A stretch of 64,000 bases of DNA from Eretmocerus hayati (lineage: Eukaryota > Arthropoda > Insecta > Hymenoptera > Aphelinidae). Under the pieces are notes generated by a model that saw only the letters and a program-made list of their open reading frames with translations, made no database searches and was not told where the DNA came from. The DNA is taken from NCBI GenBank assembly GCA_029851415.1, contig CM056743.1, positions 64,882,186 to 64,946,185 of the forward strand, given 5' to 3'. Below, in pieces: positions 1 through 11,204 of the stretch (its first letter is position 1; every line of letters begins with the position of its first letter). A program made the translations under genes and the position numbers.

Positions 1-159
1 CACCACAGATCTTTCACTACATGGAAGCAATGCTCATCAACTATGTGTGTACAAAATTTCAGCTCATTTCATCGAGTCATGTCACAGTGACGACGTGATA
101 TGTATTGGTCGTGCGCCGCGGCTGCTTTATGCATAGTTTGTAAACTTGAGTATATACGA

Positions 160-260
160 GTATGTGAGATTAGATTAGATTAGATTAGTTTTCATTTGGT
201 ACCTTGGGGTATTACCCTATGTGGTACAGGTAGCATAATTCAATTACATAACAATAAAAA
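160..260 (-). repeat. Possible 3' tail of a non-LTR retrotransposon
   Basis: A short (GATTA)n run at about 168-190 is followed by unique sequence. On the minus strand this reads as a unique tail ending in a simple pentanucleotide repeat, the form many non-LTR retrotransposon 3' ends take. No reverse transcriptase is visible next to it. The similar tail at 57.13 kb supports the idea only weakly. The rest of 1-445 shows no gene. Confidence 0.25.
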
Positions 261-445
261 TAGTGTAGAAGAGTATTGGAATATATCTTGAATAATGAGA
301 ATAATTATTAATTTTTGTGCATTGCTGAGGTATAGTCTAGTCGGGATGACCCTGCAGGATCCTCTCCGGACTGGCCTGAAACCATTTCAAATAATCAAGC
401 TAAAAAATGACGTGGATGAGATAACTTAATGGAGGATATCGGTTC

Positions 446-1057
446 ATGACGAGCGTGCTTGTATCACATTGGTTTGTCAATCGGATCCCTCGAAAGATGT
501 TTAATATATTCCCATCCACCAGCTTCTGCAGAATGGCCGAGGCTGTTGATCCTGATGTAGTTCGTCCACAGAATGGGGTCCCCATTGAGTTTCGCTATGA
601 AGGCCCACCCTTGGTCAATCAAGTTTTTCGTGATCAGAGACTTGGCAGAGTCCATAGAAATGTAGTTCATCAAGAAATAAGGGAAAGGGAACAAGACGCT
701 AGGGATCGCCAAGGAGGACGTAGGCGAAAGTATCGTTTAGAATGGCAGTTTCGGCGTGATATGCGTCGTTGGTTGCGGCTTGACCCCAATGACGAGCACG
801 AAGCTGTTTGCCATGTTTGCGTCATGTTCTACGAGGGGCTTAATCGCGGAGGACCAAGACCACCAAGACACTTTGCCACTCATTTCACCACCATCCAAAG
901 ACATGCTGAAAGTCAGGCGCACGTGGATGCGATGGCTATATATGAATTAGAAGAAGGTTTGGATAGATCGATAAGATTTTGGCTTCTCAATTCCCATAGG
1001 AAAGTATATCGTGAGGTAATTGCGACTCTTTTAGAAAGCCATTTTGTTGTAGCATGA
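446..1057 (+). pseudogene. hAT-type transposase, N-terminal zinc-finger fragment
   Basis: An open frame of about 200 codons; an internal Met at 533 is a plausible start. Its second half has the layout of a TTF/BED-type zinc finger of hAT transposases: a basic stretch, then a C-x2-C pair (VCHVCVMF), an aromatic-rich loop and a His-x4-His pair (RHAESQAH). The catalytic core is absent, but hAT core and dimerisation fragments occur downstream on the same strand at 24.5-25.4, 27.6-28.2 and 30.4-30.8 kb. I infer one original hAT-like gene, later split by the Polinton at 2.8-24.2 kb. It could instead be an unrelated BED-finger gene. No splice donor was settled at its 3' side. Confidence 0.5.
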
Positions 1058-2786
1058 CACCATTTATAAGTCATTCTGTTTTGAAACGATATCAACCCTG
1101 CATTATTCATGTTATATCAATCTCTATCGACAGAATCATCTGGGAAGCACGGCGCTAGTATCACGATCATCCTAATCCATCACTCTGATCACCCGCCTGA
1201 TAGCTTTTCACGGTCATAAGATTGAATAATATCAAAACGCGTTACGAATGTTCGGTATTCGGAACCAATACATTTTTCCCCTAGATACTCATTTAACCCT
1301 GTCGTAATGTCTCTAGATGTGTTTCCACCTAACCTGGCGTGACCTATTGTGATGGACATTTCCCCTAGATCTGTCTTAACTCGACCTGACCTGGTTTGTT
1401 TCAAGAGAAGAATATCCCTGGATCTCACTAATATTACTTGACCTAACCCGACAAATGCAGGTGGCATGGTCATTATCTACGCTTCTATCCCTATTTTTTG
1501 AAAAATCCTCTATATTTTCATTGAATTTTATCCAATGCAGTTTATTTCTTTCCTCTCAGATTTCTTACCGTTATATTGTATTTGATTACTCCTTCATCTG
1601 ATTCTACTTGTCACGATTCATTTTACCTATGTTTATATTCGTTATTCCGTTGAATTCCTTATGGCAATCGTATAAAGTTCCCCTCCAAGTTTGTTCTACG
1701 CAATCGACTGTAGCTACTTTCAAGTCTGTCACATTTTTCAGTTCTTCTCACGCCGCATTTTCCCAACATTTACCTCTTGATTCTTTATATCCTTACCCTT
1801 GTATATCTTCAAATGTCATTTTGTTTTCTCTTCTTTGTCTATATTTGCCCACAAGATTTATCGATAAATTTCTATGGGAGATGTTTCATGATTGCTCAAA
1901 TAAGAATACTTTATATATATATCGAAAGTCTCTTCGTGGTACTGTTGCCTTGTGTCATCATTGTTTTCGCTTCATATTTCGCTTCCACTCACCTTACTCT
2001 CGTATGGCGTCAGGCGCAAAAATAAGGGCTACTGCGATGTTTCCGAGCGCTTTATGGATACCACTGTCTCTGTCTAACTTGATTTTATGAGTTAAAGTAG
2101 GTTCGTCTCAAGTCCGTTAGTTGAATCTTTACCACGAGTCACCGTTGAATTCACAACAAGGTCAACACCTGCTCACCATAAATGGGTATTACGATGTCGC
2201 AATAAGAGAACTATAGATTGTTTCAGCGATGAGATAGTTTGGGCCCTTTCTGTCTTTCTCTGATTAACTGGAAAAATAAAATGATGAATGGAATGGAAAT
2301 GGATGCATGAAACTGATGGGAGGATAACATAAGATAATGTAAGTGGGATAGAGGAAATGAAACGCTGGAAGAAATTAATGCTTCGATAAAGTGTGGGAAA
2401 TGACTGATGTGGTGATGTGTGATGTGAAAGAGGAAATGGAATGTTGAGGATGAATAAAATGAGGAAAATGATGATATGATCGTCATGAGTATGATGTATT
2501 ATAGTAAGATGATGTGGGAATGATGACGGTAGGATAAAATAATATAACGAAATGGAAACGAATTATGATGAATCATAGCACAAAGTGTGAATCGTAGGGT
2601 GTCTTATGTGAGTCCGGAGAATGATGGAATGAGTTGTGGTTGGTGAAAATGCTGAGAGCAGGAATACGTGTACATGACGAGTGTGTACAGTGTTATGATT
2701 ATAATCATTCGCGCAAGGTCAGTTTAGTTCCTAGGGGGAAATCTGGTATTTTGGACACCGAAAAGTAGTCACGCGGTTCAATATCA
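1058..2786. other. No gene seen; purine-rich tract
   Basis: No reading frame here has recognisable protein features. From about 2223 to 2580 the plus strand is strongly purine-rich with repeated GAAATG and GATGA-like words, so the open frames there are composition artefacts. The stretch lies between the hAT zinc-finger fragment and the left Polinton arm and may be remnant intron or flanking DNA. Confidence 0.5.
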
Positions 2787-4284
2787 TGACCGATTCCATG
2801 TAAGATCAGACAGTCGAAAATTGCTCAAGTCTCAAATCTCTTAAAGGATGAAATATATGTTTCTAAGGACAAATTAACGAGACACGTATTTTTGTGTTTT
2901 GGCCTGTTATGCTCTGACTCGAAGTTATCGAATTTTTTCCATTCAACGGGCATTTTGTGAATTAGCATCTTTTCATCGATATAGATGCAATTTTCCGTTT
3001 GTAATGGCCTTTGTGGAGATGAGACTCGTTTAGGGGGGTCAAGTAAGTTATATTGCACCAGAAAATCCTGGTACAGAAACACAATTAGTGAGCAGGATCC
3101 ACAAAAATTGATTTTGGCCGGAATCGAGGAAAGTTGGATAGCTCAAAATCATCATCCTCAATTTTGATGGGAAATTTTCTGTGAACTCGTTGAAACATGA
3201 GAAATAGAATGTACTTGGTCCGGTTCACGCGACGTGGCGCAGAGTGGCGCTAAAGATCATTTTCTGGATCTCATCGTTACAACTCGTTCTCTAAGTTTGT
3301 GAATGTAATACTACGATGCTTTGATGCTATCAAATCCAAGTTTGACTCGCTATGATATCAGACTTGTATTATTATTCGAAACGAATATGGCTTGGAGTAT
3401 ATCCTGTCTTTGAGATGGAATGGGTGCAATGAGAAACAAGGGAATCAGTTTCCAACAGCCATTAGCGTGAATAGAAGCGTCCAAGTATCGACGGAGCACT
3501 CCACAGACTCATTACGAACTCAATCTGTCCGAACGATCATAAAAAAAAAGTTTCAACGATTGGATCCAGAAAATGGTCTTTAGCGCCACTCTGCGCCACG
3601 TCGCGCAAACCGGACCAAGCACATTTTGTTCCTCATGTTCCAACGAGTTCACAGGAAATTTGCCATCAAAATTGAGGATAATTATTTTGTGCTATTCAAC
3701 TTTCCTCGATTTCGGCCAAAGTCGATTTTTGTGGATCCTGCTCACTAATTGTGTTTCTGTACCGAGATTTTCCGGTGCAATATAACTTACTTGGCCCCCC
3801 TGAACAAGTCTCATCTCCACGAGGGCCATTACATACGGAAAATTGCATCTATATCGATCAAAAGTTGCTAATTCACGGAATGCCCATTGAATGATAAAAA
3901 TTCGATAACTTCGAGAGTAGATAGAGGTATGCCGATTCTACGCCAGACACCTGGACATCCCCATCTGGATGAGCGACCCCACGAAGACGGGGACCTCCCC
4001 CAGGGACTTGCTGTACCAGATAGGAATGCCCAGGGTGGGTAGCCTCGGCATAGCTCTTTGTTTGACCTTGATTTGACCCTTTTTCTCATCGAATAGAGCT
4101 CCAGGTGACTTGCCCTGGTCGAGGATGCGGGCGCAATGATGCGATTCAAGGCTGGCAGCCGTCTGCTGCAAAAACTCTATCTCTCTCTCTCTCTCGCGCG
4201 CGCGCTCTGTGTATATGGTCACACACACACACACCCAATACACATGTCACACATTAAATCTCTACCAGTTTTGATCATATATAT
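2787..4284. repeat. Left inverted arm (candidate Polinton TIR)
   Basis: Bases 2787-2918 and 3915-4284 are the reverse complement, with few mismatches, of 24204 back to 23652. The arm reads from an outer end near ACCGATTCCATGTAAGATC to an inner end at CCAGTTTTGATC. It contains CT and CA microsatellites that differ in length between arms. The continuous minus-strand frame here is present in both arms only because the DNA is conserved; no known protein is recognised. A foldback occupies 2923-3910. Confidence 0.7.
2923..3910. mobile_element. Foldback element nested in the left arm
   Basis: The termini AGTTATCGA and TCGATAACT begin two inverted arms of roughly 350 bp (about 2923-3290 and 3555-3910) around a short centre. 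The element is flanked by TCGA on both sides (2919-2922 and 3911-3914). The matching place in the right Polinton arm, near 24063-24066, has a single TCGA and no insert. This identifies a 4-bp target duplication and an empty site. No coding capacity is visible. Confidence 0.8.
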
Positions 4285-4299
4285 ATATACAAACTCATC

Positions 4300-4830
4300 T
4301 ATACAGTACTTATGACGACCGACAGTATAGATACCGTTGTTACACTTATCAATATGTTATGACGACCGGGGGTTAAAACAGTGATTTTACGTTCAAAAAC
4401 TAAACCATCCCTCGTGGGAGATAACCGCCGAGGAGATAACAGTTGTTCTGCTTAGACAGTGGTTTCGCGTTCAAACACTAAACCATCCCTCGTGGGAGAT
4501 GACCGCCGAGGAGATGACAGACGTGTGCTCAGACTCCGTTTTGCGTTCAAACACTAAACCATCCCTCGTGGGAGATGACCGCCGAGGAGATGACAGACGT
4601 GTGCTGAGACTCCGTTTTGCGTTCAAAACACTAACCATCCCTCGTGGGAGATGACCGCCGAGGAGATAACAGAAGTTTTCTGAGACAGCCGTTTCCGGTC
4701 GTCATAAGTCATGTATACGTAAAGAAAATTTTGGTCGTCATAAGTAGGTATATTTGTAAATGTTATGACGACCGGTCGTCATAACCGAAAATGTCGTCAT
4801 AAGTGGGTATATTTGTAAAATTGGTCGTCA
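4300..4830. repeat. Tandem 77-bp repeats bracketed by TCGTCATAA palindromes
   Basis: Four tandem units of 76-78 bp start at 4391, 4469, 4545 and 4621. Each contains CCATCCCTCGTGGGAGATRA and then a GCCGAGGAGATRACAG block, which together make a weak stem. Around them the motif GGTCGTCATAA occurs at least seven times in both orientations, including a perfect head-to-head palindrome near 4763-4784. The segment looks like a MITE-derived array inserted at the inner edge of the left arm; it is absent next to the right arm. Confidence 0.75.
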
Positions 4831-4846
4831 TAAATGTCTATAACTA

Positions 4847-4890
<44 letters not shown>

Positions 4891-4894
<4 letters not shown>

Positions 4895-4995
4895 CGAATA
4901 GAGCTCCAGGTGACTTGCCCTGGCCGAGGATGCGAGCGCAATGATGCGATTCAAGGCTGGCAGACGTCTGCTGCAAAAACTTTTTCTCTCTCTGT
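4891..4995. repeat. Direct partial copy of the TIR segment
   Basis: About 100 bp here repeat 4091-4190 in the same orientation, starting at the ATCGAATAGAGCTCC word and ending in CTGCAAAAAC before a CT-rich run. It follows a (TA)n tract at 4850-4890. The array at 4.30-4.83 kb therefore sits between two direct copies of arm sequence, as if inserted or amplified inside a duplicated piece of arm. Confidence 0.8.
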
Positions 4996-5311
4996 CTCTC
5001 TGTTTTTCTCATTCCATGTCTGGAGGTGGAATGAAATAAGAATAATGGTTGCATCGATAGCCTTTATTCATTCTCAAAAGCGTGTGCAAACGAGCACTTG
5101 CTAGCAAAGACTGTTTGCGAGTTGCAAATGAGTCAGTATGCTAGTCAGATATCCCCTCTCTGCTAGTAACAATCACTTTTTTTTATTCTGTCTCGCGAGT
5201 TTAGTTACGCGCGCGCTTGTGAGATAGAACAGTTGTGTATCAAATCTTGTCAAAGGTGTACCGAGTGGAGGAGAAGATTATTCGATCGAGTGTGGAGAAG
5301 AAGGAGCGAGG

Positions 5312-5593
5312 ATGGATCATCCTTTCGATGCCCAGGCGGTCACGTACCAGGAATACTGCGGAGTAAAGAGAGTATTTGAATCTAAGAACGATCTGTTGGC
5401 ACTAGACCCGCAGCTCAAAGAGCTCGAAAATGTTAACTATTACATACGCTTCAACGATCCTCCAGACGTTCGCGAATTTTGGATTGTCGAGAAAGGAACG
5501 GACAAAATATTGTTTAAAATATTTTACAAGTTTCCATTCTACGATAACTATGTAAGTGTTGAAAAAGTTGAGAATGATTGCGAAGAAAGATAA
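5312..5593 (+). CDS. Small unknown protein at the left end of the Polinton
   Basis: An ATG-initiated frame of 93 codons with ordinary composition, rich in Phe, Tyr and Asp/Glu, located just inside the left arm and upstream of PolB. No motif, signal peptide or membrane segment is recognised. A strong donor-like GTAAGT lies inside the frame at 5552-5557, and other genes of this element are spliced, so the true product may end earlier and join a downstream exon that I could not place. The position suggests an early or accessory gene; function unknown. Confidence 0.5.
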   Translation: MDHPFDAQAVTYQEYCGVKRVFESKNDLLALDPQLKELENVNYYIRFNDPPDVREFWIVEKGTDKILFKIFYKFPFYDNYVSVEKVENDCEER

Positions 5594-5818
5594 TAAAAAA
5601 TAATTCATCGACATTATGTTTAGATTGATTCATGTTGTTACGCATTTACCTCTACGGATGGCTGATTTTTTGACGATATTGCAACGGTTGTCGGGAAACA
5701 AAATGAGATGAGAAAGAAATGATGTGAATCCAAGTGACTCGTCTCTTTATCGACCTTGAATCATTTTACATATCATTGGCCTCGAGACAAAAGAAGAAGA
5801 AGAAGAAGAAGGTAAAAC

Positions 5819-5819
<1 letters not shown>

Positions 5820-5863
<44 letters not shown>
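5820..5863. repeat. (GA)n microsatellite
   Basis: A pure GA dinucleotide run preceded by an AAG/GAA-rich stretch, between the small left-end ORF and PolB. Long frames through it on both strands are low-complexity artefacts. Confidence 0.9.
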
Positions 5864-5864
<1 letters not shown>

Positions 5865-7497
5865 TAAAAGATTTGAGGGGTCGAGTGTGTATAATAGGAC
5901 AGTCTTTGCTCTCGAATTCGCAGTTGTGAAAATGGCGAGATCGACTCCAAAGATACCGATTATTCTCACATTAGTTTCCGAATAGTCTGATAAACTCATC
6001 TCAGAGTATAGTGAAGTAAGCAAGGAAGATCTTGGTCAGAATGATCCTGAACGTATTACAAAGCTGGGAAAAAAGTTTTCTTGTCTGATTAAACGTATCT
6101 CGGATATTTTGAAATACCCAAAAATCACTTTAGAATGGGTGGCGGGACATAAAGCTCGGCTGGAAACTCTGCACAACGATTTGAAATCCAAAGAGATAAA
6201 GTTGGAGAATATACTCCACTCGTGCACAAGATCAGAGTTGGGAGATCTTATCTTCTTCGAGGGGGAGTCAGCCTTCAAGAATCGGATCAGAACCGGGATC
6301 GTTGGAAATATTTCATATCGAGACTGCATGCTCTTTCTCAATGATTCTAGACCATTGGTACTGAAATATCTGCGCCCAATCCTCAAGAATTTCAAATCAA
6401 TCAAAGTTAATTTGACATTCAATGCATATTTCAAGATCAAAGACGAAAACTCAGCTATAAAACATTTTCAAACTCTTTATGAGAATTTATTGTACCCAGC
6501 AAAACTGAATAAGTGGTACGACGAATCTCTACAATTTTTGGATCGTGAATTATCAGATTTTGAAGACTCTGGAAGCGGATGGGCACTGGAAGAGATATTG
6601 TCTCTGAAAATCAGCGTCGTCAAGACGAACTTGTTGAGTGGATCTGGAAACACTGAGCTGCCCAAATGGATCAGTGATAAGCATGCTGTGGTGAATATAA
6701 AAACTGATGATTATTCATGTTTTGCTTGGTCAATAATGGCGGCCATATTTTCTCGGAAAACTTGCTCTTCGCGCCAAAATTCAACGTCCAGTTACCCTCA
6801 CTATAAAGATTATTTAAAGTTGAAGGGTATAGAGTTCCCTGTGACAATCAAGGCAATACCCAAGTTTGAAAATCGGAACCCTAAAATTTCCGTAAATGTG
6901 TACGGTGTTGAGATGAAGAAGTACAAGTTTTATCCGCTATATCTGACCAGTGAAGAGCGATTGATCCATGTCAATCTTCTCTTGATTCGAAATGGTGATC
7001 AATATCATTATTGTTTGATCAAGAGCCTGTCGCGATTGATTTCCAAACAAGTGAGCCGTCATGGCCATGGAATTTACGTTTGCAATAGATGTTTACACTG
7101 TTTCTATTCAGATTCAAAATTGAAGATTCATCGTGAAAGATGTTTAGCGAAGAACAAATGTGCAATCACGACACCTTCAGACGATGAAGAATACTTGAAG
7201 TTCTCAAATTTCTACAAGGAACAGACTGTCCCCTACGTGGTTTATGCAGACATAGAAAGCTTGCTGCAAGAAACAAACGAGGAATATTTCATGAAATCTG
7301 ACGATATCAATCTGAAAAAGCTGTATCGATTGAAGGTAGTATAGGATGCGTTCCAGAAACATGTAGCCTACAGTGTGGGCTATTATCTGCATTACGCGTA
7401 CGATGAAAACAGATGTAAATACGATTTTAAAAGAGGAAAAAGATGTGTCGACTGGTTCGCTCAGCAACTACAGACAATCGCCCATCAAGTCGAGCAC

Positions 7498-7574
7498 GTA
7501 TGTATCAGATTATTCTTTCGCTCTCCCCACACATTCTTCTTATTCTACCACTACTAATCGCAACCGATGCTCAG
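7498..7574 (+). other. Intron 1 of PolB
   Basis: A 77-bp interval starting GTATGT and ending GATGCTCAG. Both flanking exons are in phase 0, and removing it joins the frame ending at 7497 to the frame resuming at 7575. That frame leads straight into the conserved CHIC zinc motif. Within the interval the upstream frame hits a stop at 7555-7557. Confidence 0.75.
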
Positions 7575-7722
7575 GAACTCAAAAACCCCATTCCACTGGT
7601 CATGTCCGAGGAAGATGAGGAAGCATTTCAAAACAGTACTCACTGTCACATCTGTCGTCAGCCTTTCGATAGAGAAAAAGATGGTGATAATCGACCCGTT
7701 TGAGATCATGATCATTTTTCAG

Positions 7723-7790
7723 GTAAGGGAGAATTTTCCGGATCAATATCCGAGTGACATCATTAAATGGACAAATGATTATTATTCCAG
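7723..7790 (+). other. Intron 2 of PolB
   Basis: A 68-bp interval starting GTAAGG and ending TTATTCCAG. Removing it joins DHDHFSG to KFRSAAHSLCN with the family's usual spacing, HDH-x2-G-(K/R)-(F/Y)-R-x-A-A-H. The junction codon is split as G|GT. Alignment of this invariant stretch is the strongest evidence for splicing in this copy. Confidence 0.85.
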
Positions 7791-10071
7791 GTAAATTCCG
7801 GTCAGCGGCCCACTCGCTTTGCAATTTAAATTACAGAAATGTGTATAACATTCCAATAATCATACAAAATGGCGCCCATTATGATCTGCACCTACTGATC
7901 AGAAGTATTGCTAATAGCATCCCAGGTGAGGTCAAAGTCATACCTCGCAATACAGAAAATTACATCTGCTTTTTCAAAATGATACCTGGAACTCGGATAT
8001 GTCTGTCTTTCATAGATTCGATAAAATTCCTGAACGAAAAGCTTGAGACGTTGGGGAGCTACTTACCGTCTCATCGCAAAAAAATTCTGTACAGTAATTT
8101 TCGCGATCAGATTGATGCAATTTCCATGAAAAAAAATATGACGGATCAGGAAGTGTTCAAACTTGTTGAGAAAGAATCGTTTTTCCCCTACGATCATGTC
8201 AATAGCCTCTCGCGATTGAAGGAGAGAAATATGCCCGAACGAGACAAATTCTTCAATATTTTGACGGATACAGATATATCCGAGACCGATTACGCGCATG
8301 CTTGTCAAGTGTGGAATATATTTGACTGTCAAAATTTCGGGGAGTATTCTGATTCGTATTTAAAGATAGATGTGTGCCTCTTGAGCGATATTTTCGAAAA
8401 CTTCCGACAAAACTGCCGAGAAAACTATTCTTTGGACCCCGCTCATTATTGCACACTTCCAAGCTACGCAATGGATGTCATGCTTTCGAAAACGGGTGTA
8501 ACATTAGAACTACTAACCGATATGGATATGATACTTTTCTTCGAGGCAGGTATTAGAGGGGGGCTTAGTCAAGCTCCTTTGCATTACGCTAAGGCTAATA
8601 ATAAATATATGAAAGATCACGATCCGTCTCAGCCAACCTCAACAATCGCGTACCTTGACGTCAATAACCTTTACGGAAGGAGTATGTGCTGCAAATTACC
8701 ATATCAGAATTTTGAGTGGGTCGAGGATGTGTCGGAATTTGATGTGTTATCCATCGATGATGAGTCGGATGTAGGATATATTTTGGAGGTGGATCTCGTC
8801 TATCCTAAGGAGCTCCACGAATTACACGCCAGTTTCCCTTACTGTTGCGAGAAACTTGGGCCTGCGAATAGTGTAAACGACAATGAGAAGCTCATGGCTA
8901 CTCTTTACGATAAACAAGACTACATCTTACATTATCGCGTTCTGAAGCAAGCAATCAAGGCAGGATTGCGCGCGAAAATCAAGCGTATACTGAAATTTGA
9001 TCAGAAAGATTGGTTGGCTAGTTACATCCATTTAAACACTCGTCTGAGGCAGCAAAGCACCGACCCCTTCTCTGCTAATATGTTTAAACTAATGAATAAT
9101 GCAGTATTCGGTAAGTGCATGGAGAATATTCGCAATAGAATGAATTTGAAATTAGTTAGACGTTGGAAAGGTAGATATGGGGTTGAATCTTATGTCTCGC
9201 TTCCACAATCCAAGAGAATGACGATCTTTGATAAAAAATTGGTTTCTATAGAGCTATCTCAAACTAGCATATACATGACTAAGCCATTATATGCTGGCCA
9301 AACCATTCTCGATCTTTCAAAATATTTGATGTATGAGTTTTATTACGGATTCATGAGAGAAAAATTCAAAGATTATCCCGAAAATTGCAAGCTCTGCTAT
9401 ACTGACAGCGACTCCCTGATCCTGAAGCTAGATTCTTGCGATTTTTACGCTGAAATTGTGAAAAATAATAGCGAAAGGTTTGATAAAAGTAATTTTCCAA
9501 TCGACAACGAGTTTGGGATCATTCCGCAGAATAAACGAGTTCTAGGATTGATGAAAGTCGAGTATGGACCCAGAATTATTCGAGAGGCTGTTTTTATCCG
9601 ATCGAAATCGTACAGTATTCTGATGGACGATGAAGAAGAGAAAAATGTGGGAAAAGGAATAAACAGAAGCGTGCTGAGGAACAAAATCAGCTTTCAAGAC
9701 TACAAACGTTGCCTATTTGAGAGAGAGTACTTGTACTGCGACCAAAAAATATAGTGTCGAAAAATCACCATTTGTTCACTACTAGTGAGCGAAAATTGGC
9801 TATAAACCCATTTGACGATAAACGCGTGACATGCAATGATCACATCAATACTTTTGCTCATGGAGACTTTCGTTTAGAATTGTCATGAAAATAAATGAGA
9901 GTTGAATAGTTATGCATTGATTCATTGATGAGAAACCCACCCACCAATTAAAAGCGTCGAGCACCATTCTCTCTTTCAAGGGAAATAATGACTTGGAACA
10001 TTTTTTTTTTCTTAGTAGTAGTACCAAGTTTTATTGATCATATGATTATAGTTACACAAAAAGATATTATT

Positions 10072-11058
10072 TCAGTTTTTCAAATGTTTTTGGATATTTG
10101 CATCCAATTTTAAAAATTTCTCAAGAGCATCGCGGATTATTCTCCTGTTATCATCAATTTTTCTTTCGAGGCTCTGATTATTTTGAGGCTCCTTCTTGAA
10201 TTCATCTTGAAGCGATTCAATGGTCTTTCCAAATGATTTCAATTGATCCTTGAACGTATCCAGGATACCATTCATCGTACTGTCCTTCACTTCTAACTCG
10301 TTTTTGGTCTCGGTGATGTTGCTAATTATCTTGGCCTGTCTATCAATCAATTCGTCCATGTAAGCTCGAGTGTCGTTGTATTTGAAATCCATATGGGCAA
10401 TATCACGATCCAATCTCTCGACCAAACCATTGGTCTTTTGTTTCAGCCCAATTATCTCTGCAGTGAGGTGACCTGCAACGATACGATGAATCCCATTCAA
10501 CTCATCCTGTATGTAATCCTTGAGATTTTTGAAATCTGAAACAGTTGTTGCACAAATCCTGGGAATTTTTCCATACTGTTCCATGAAGTACACCATCTTC
10601 TCCTCCAATCCTTCAATTCTGTCATCAATCTTTGAAAATTTCTCCCCAGAAATTTTAGCATGATCAGTGAACAGTTTCACAGAATCGTTCACTTGATTCT
10701 TGTAGAATAAATTATCGACTTCAGCTTGCATCAGTTTATCTTTTGCATCTTGTAACAAGCCTTCATTTTTCTTGAATTTCAAATAAAAGCTATCCATTCT
10801 CTTCTCGCGATTCTGGTTCTGCTTCTCGATGTTTTGCATTTTTGATACAATGCCATTGGTGAACGATTCAAATTCAGTTTTGAATTTTTCGTGCTTATCC
10901 ATTGCTCTGGCGTAATACACTTTCTTATCTTTGAAATCCGCTGAGGAAAAAGAGGAAAAATAATTTGGTTAGACATATATTCACCATCCGATACTGTAGC
11001 ACGTCTAGATCGATGACTTACCAATCATTGAATCGAGTATTTTCCCCTCATCCTCCAT
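10072..11058 (-). CDS. Two-exon coiled-coil protein
   Basis: Exon 1 runs from ATG 11058 to 11022 and exon 2 from 10940 to the stop at 10072. The 81-bp intron (11021-10941) has GTAAGT and TTTTTCCTCAG ends and keeps the frame open, giving about 301 residues. The protein is highly charged with long heptad-like stretches (repeats of Leu/Ile/Met among Lys, Glu and Asp), so mostly coiled coil, with no membrane segment or signal peptide. It lies convergent to PolB and upstream of the unknown conserved gene on the same strand. Fibre-like or scaffold roles are possible, but that is speculation. Without the intron the frame would have to start at a GTG, which is why I prefer the spliced model. Confidence 0.72.
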
Positions 11059-11204
11059 CTTGTCACCATGTTTCGATGATGATCCAGATTGAACAAATTG
11101 TTTTTTTATCGCACTCGCAATCATCTTCACTTGGTTTTATAGATAGGTCCACCTTCTCGCAATCTCAAATGAATAATACCAAGGTTTGAAGAAATTCAAC
11201 AAAT

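Larger units (their letters stand above)
5932..9888 (+). pseudogene. polB: Protein-primed family-B DNA polymerase (PolB), spliced and broken
   Basis: This is the replicative polymerase of Polintons. The start is taken at ATG 5932, about 35 bp after a TATAATAG box at 5890. In order: an N-terminal region shared with the second copy at 59.7-61.0 kb, a C2HC-like finger near 7080-7145, ExoI YADIES at 7243, a CHIC...DHDH zinc motif near 7650-7715, ExoII near HYDLHLL (7880), ExoIII YLKIDV (8358), Pol motif A (LDVNNLYG, 8654), motif B (KLMNNAVFG, 9085) and motif C (YTDSDS, 9398). Two introns with GT-AG ends, 7498-7574 and 7723-7790, exactly rejoin the frames. In-frame stops occur at 5983 (TAG), 7342 (TAG) and 7701 (TGA). 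A slip in the A6 run at 9744-9749 separates the conserved C-terminus with FDDKR, which then runs to 9888. Length would be near 1,270 codons, normal for the family. It is inactive unless the stops are read through. Confidence 0.88.

Noticed and set aside
3938..4243. Continuous frame in both inverted arms that looks like a conserved protein
   Set aside because: Conservation follows from the DNA being a terminal repeat; the frame includes microsatellite sequence and matches no known family.
5734..6023. Frames through the (GA)n run upstream of PolB
   Set aside because: Low-complexity translation on both strands; only the ATG at 5932 fits the polymerase.
5932..7703. Programmed stop-codon readthrough in PolB
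   Set aside because: The stops are of two kinds with no shared downstream context, and the gene also has a homopolymer frameshift, so ordinary decay is simpler.
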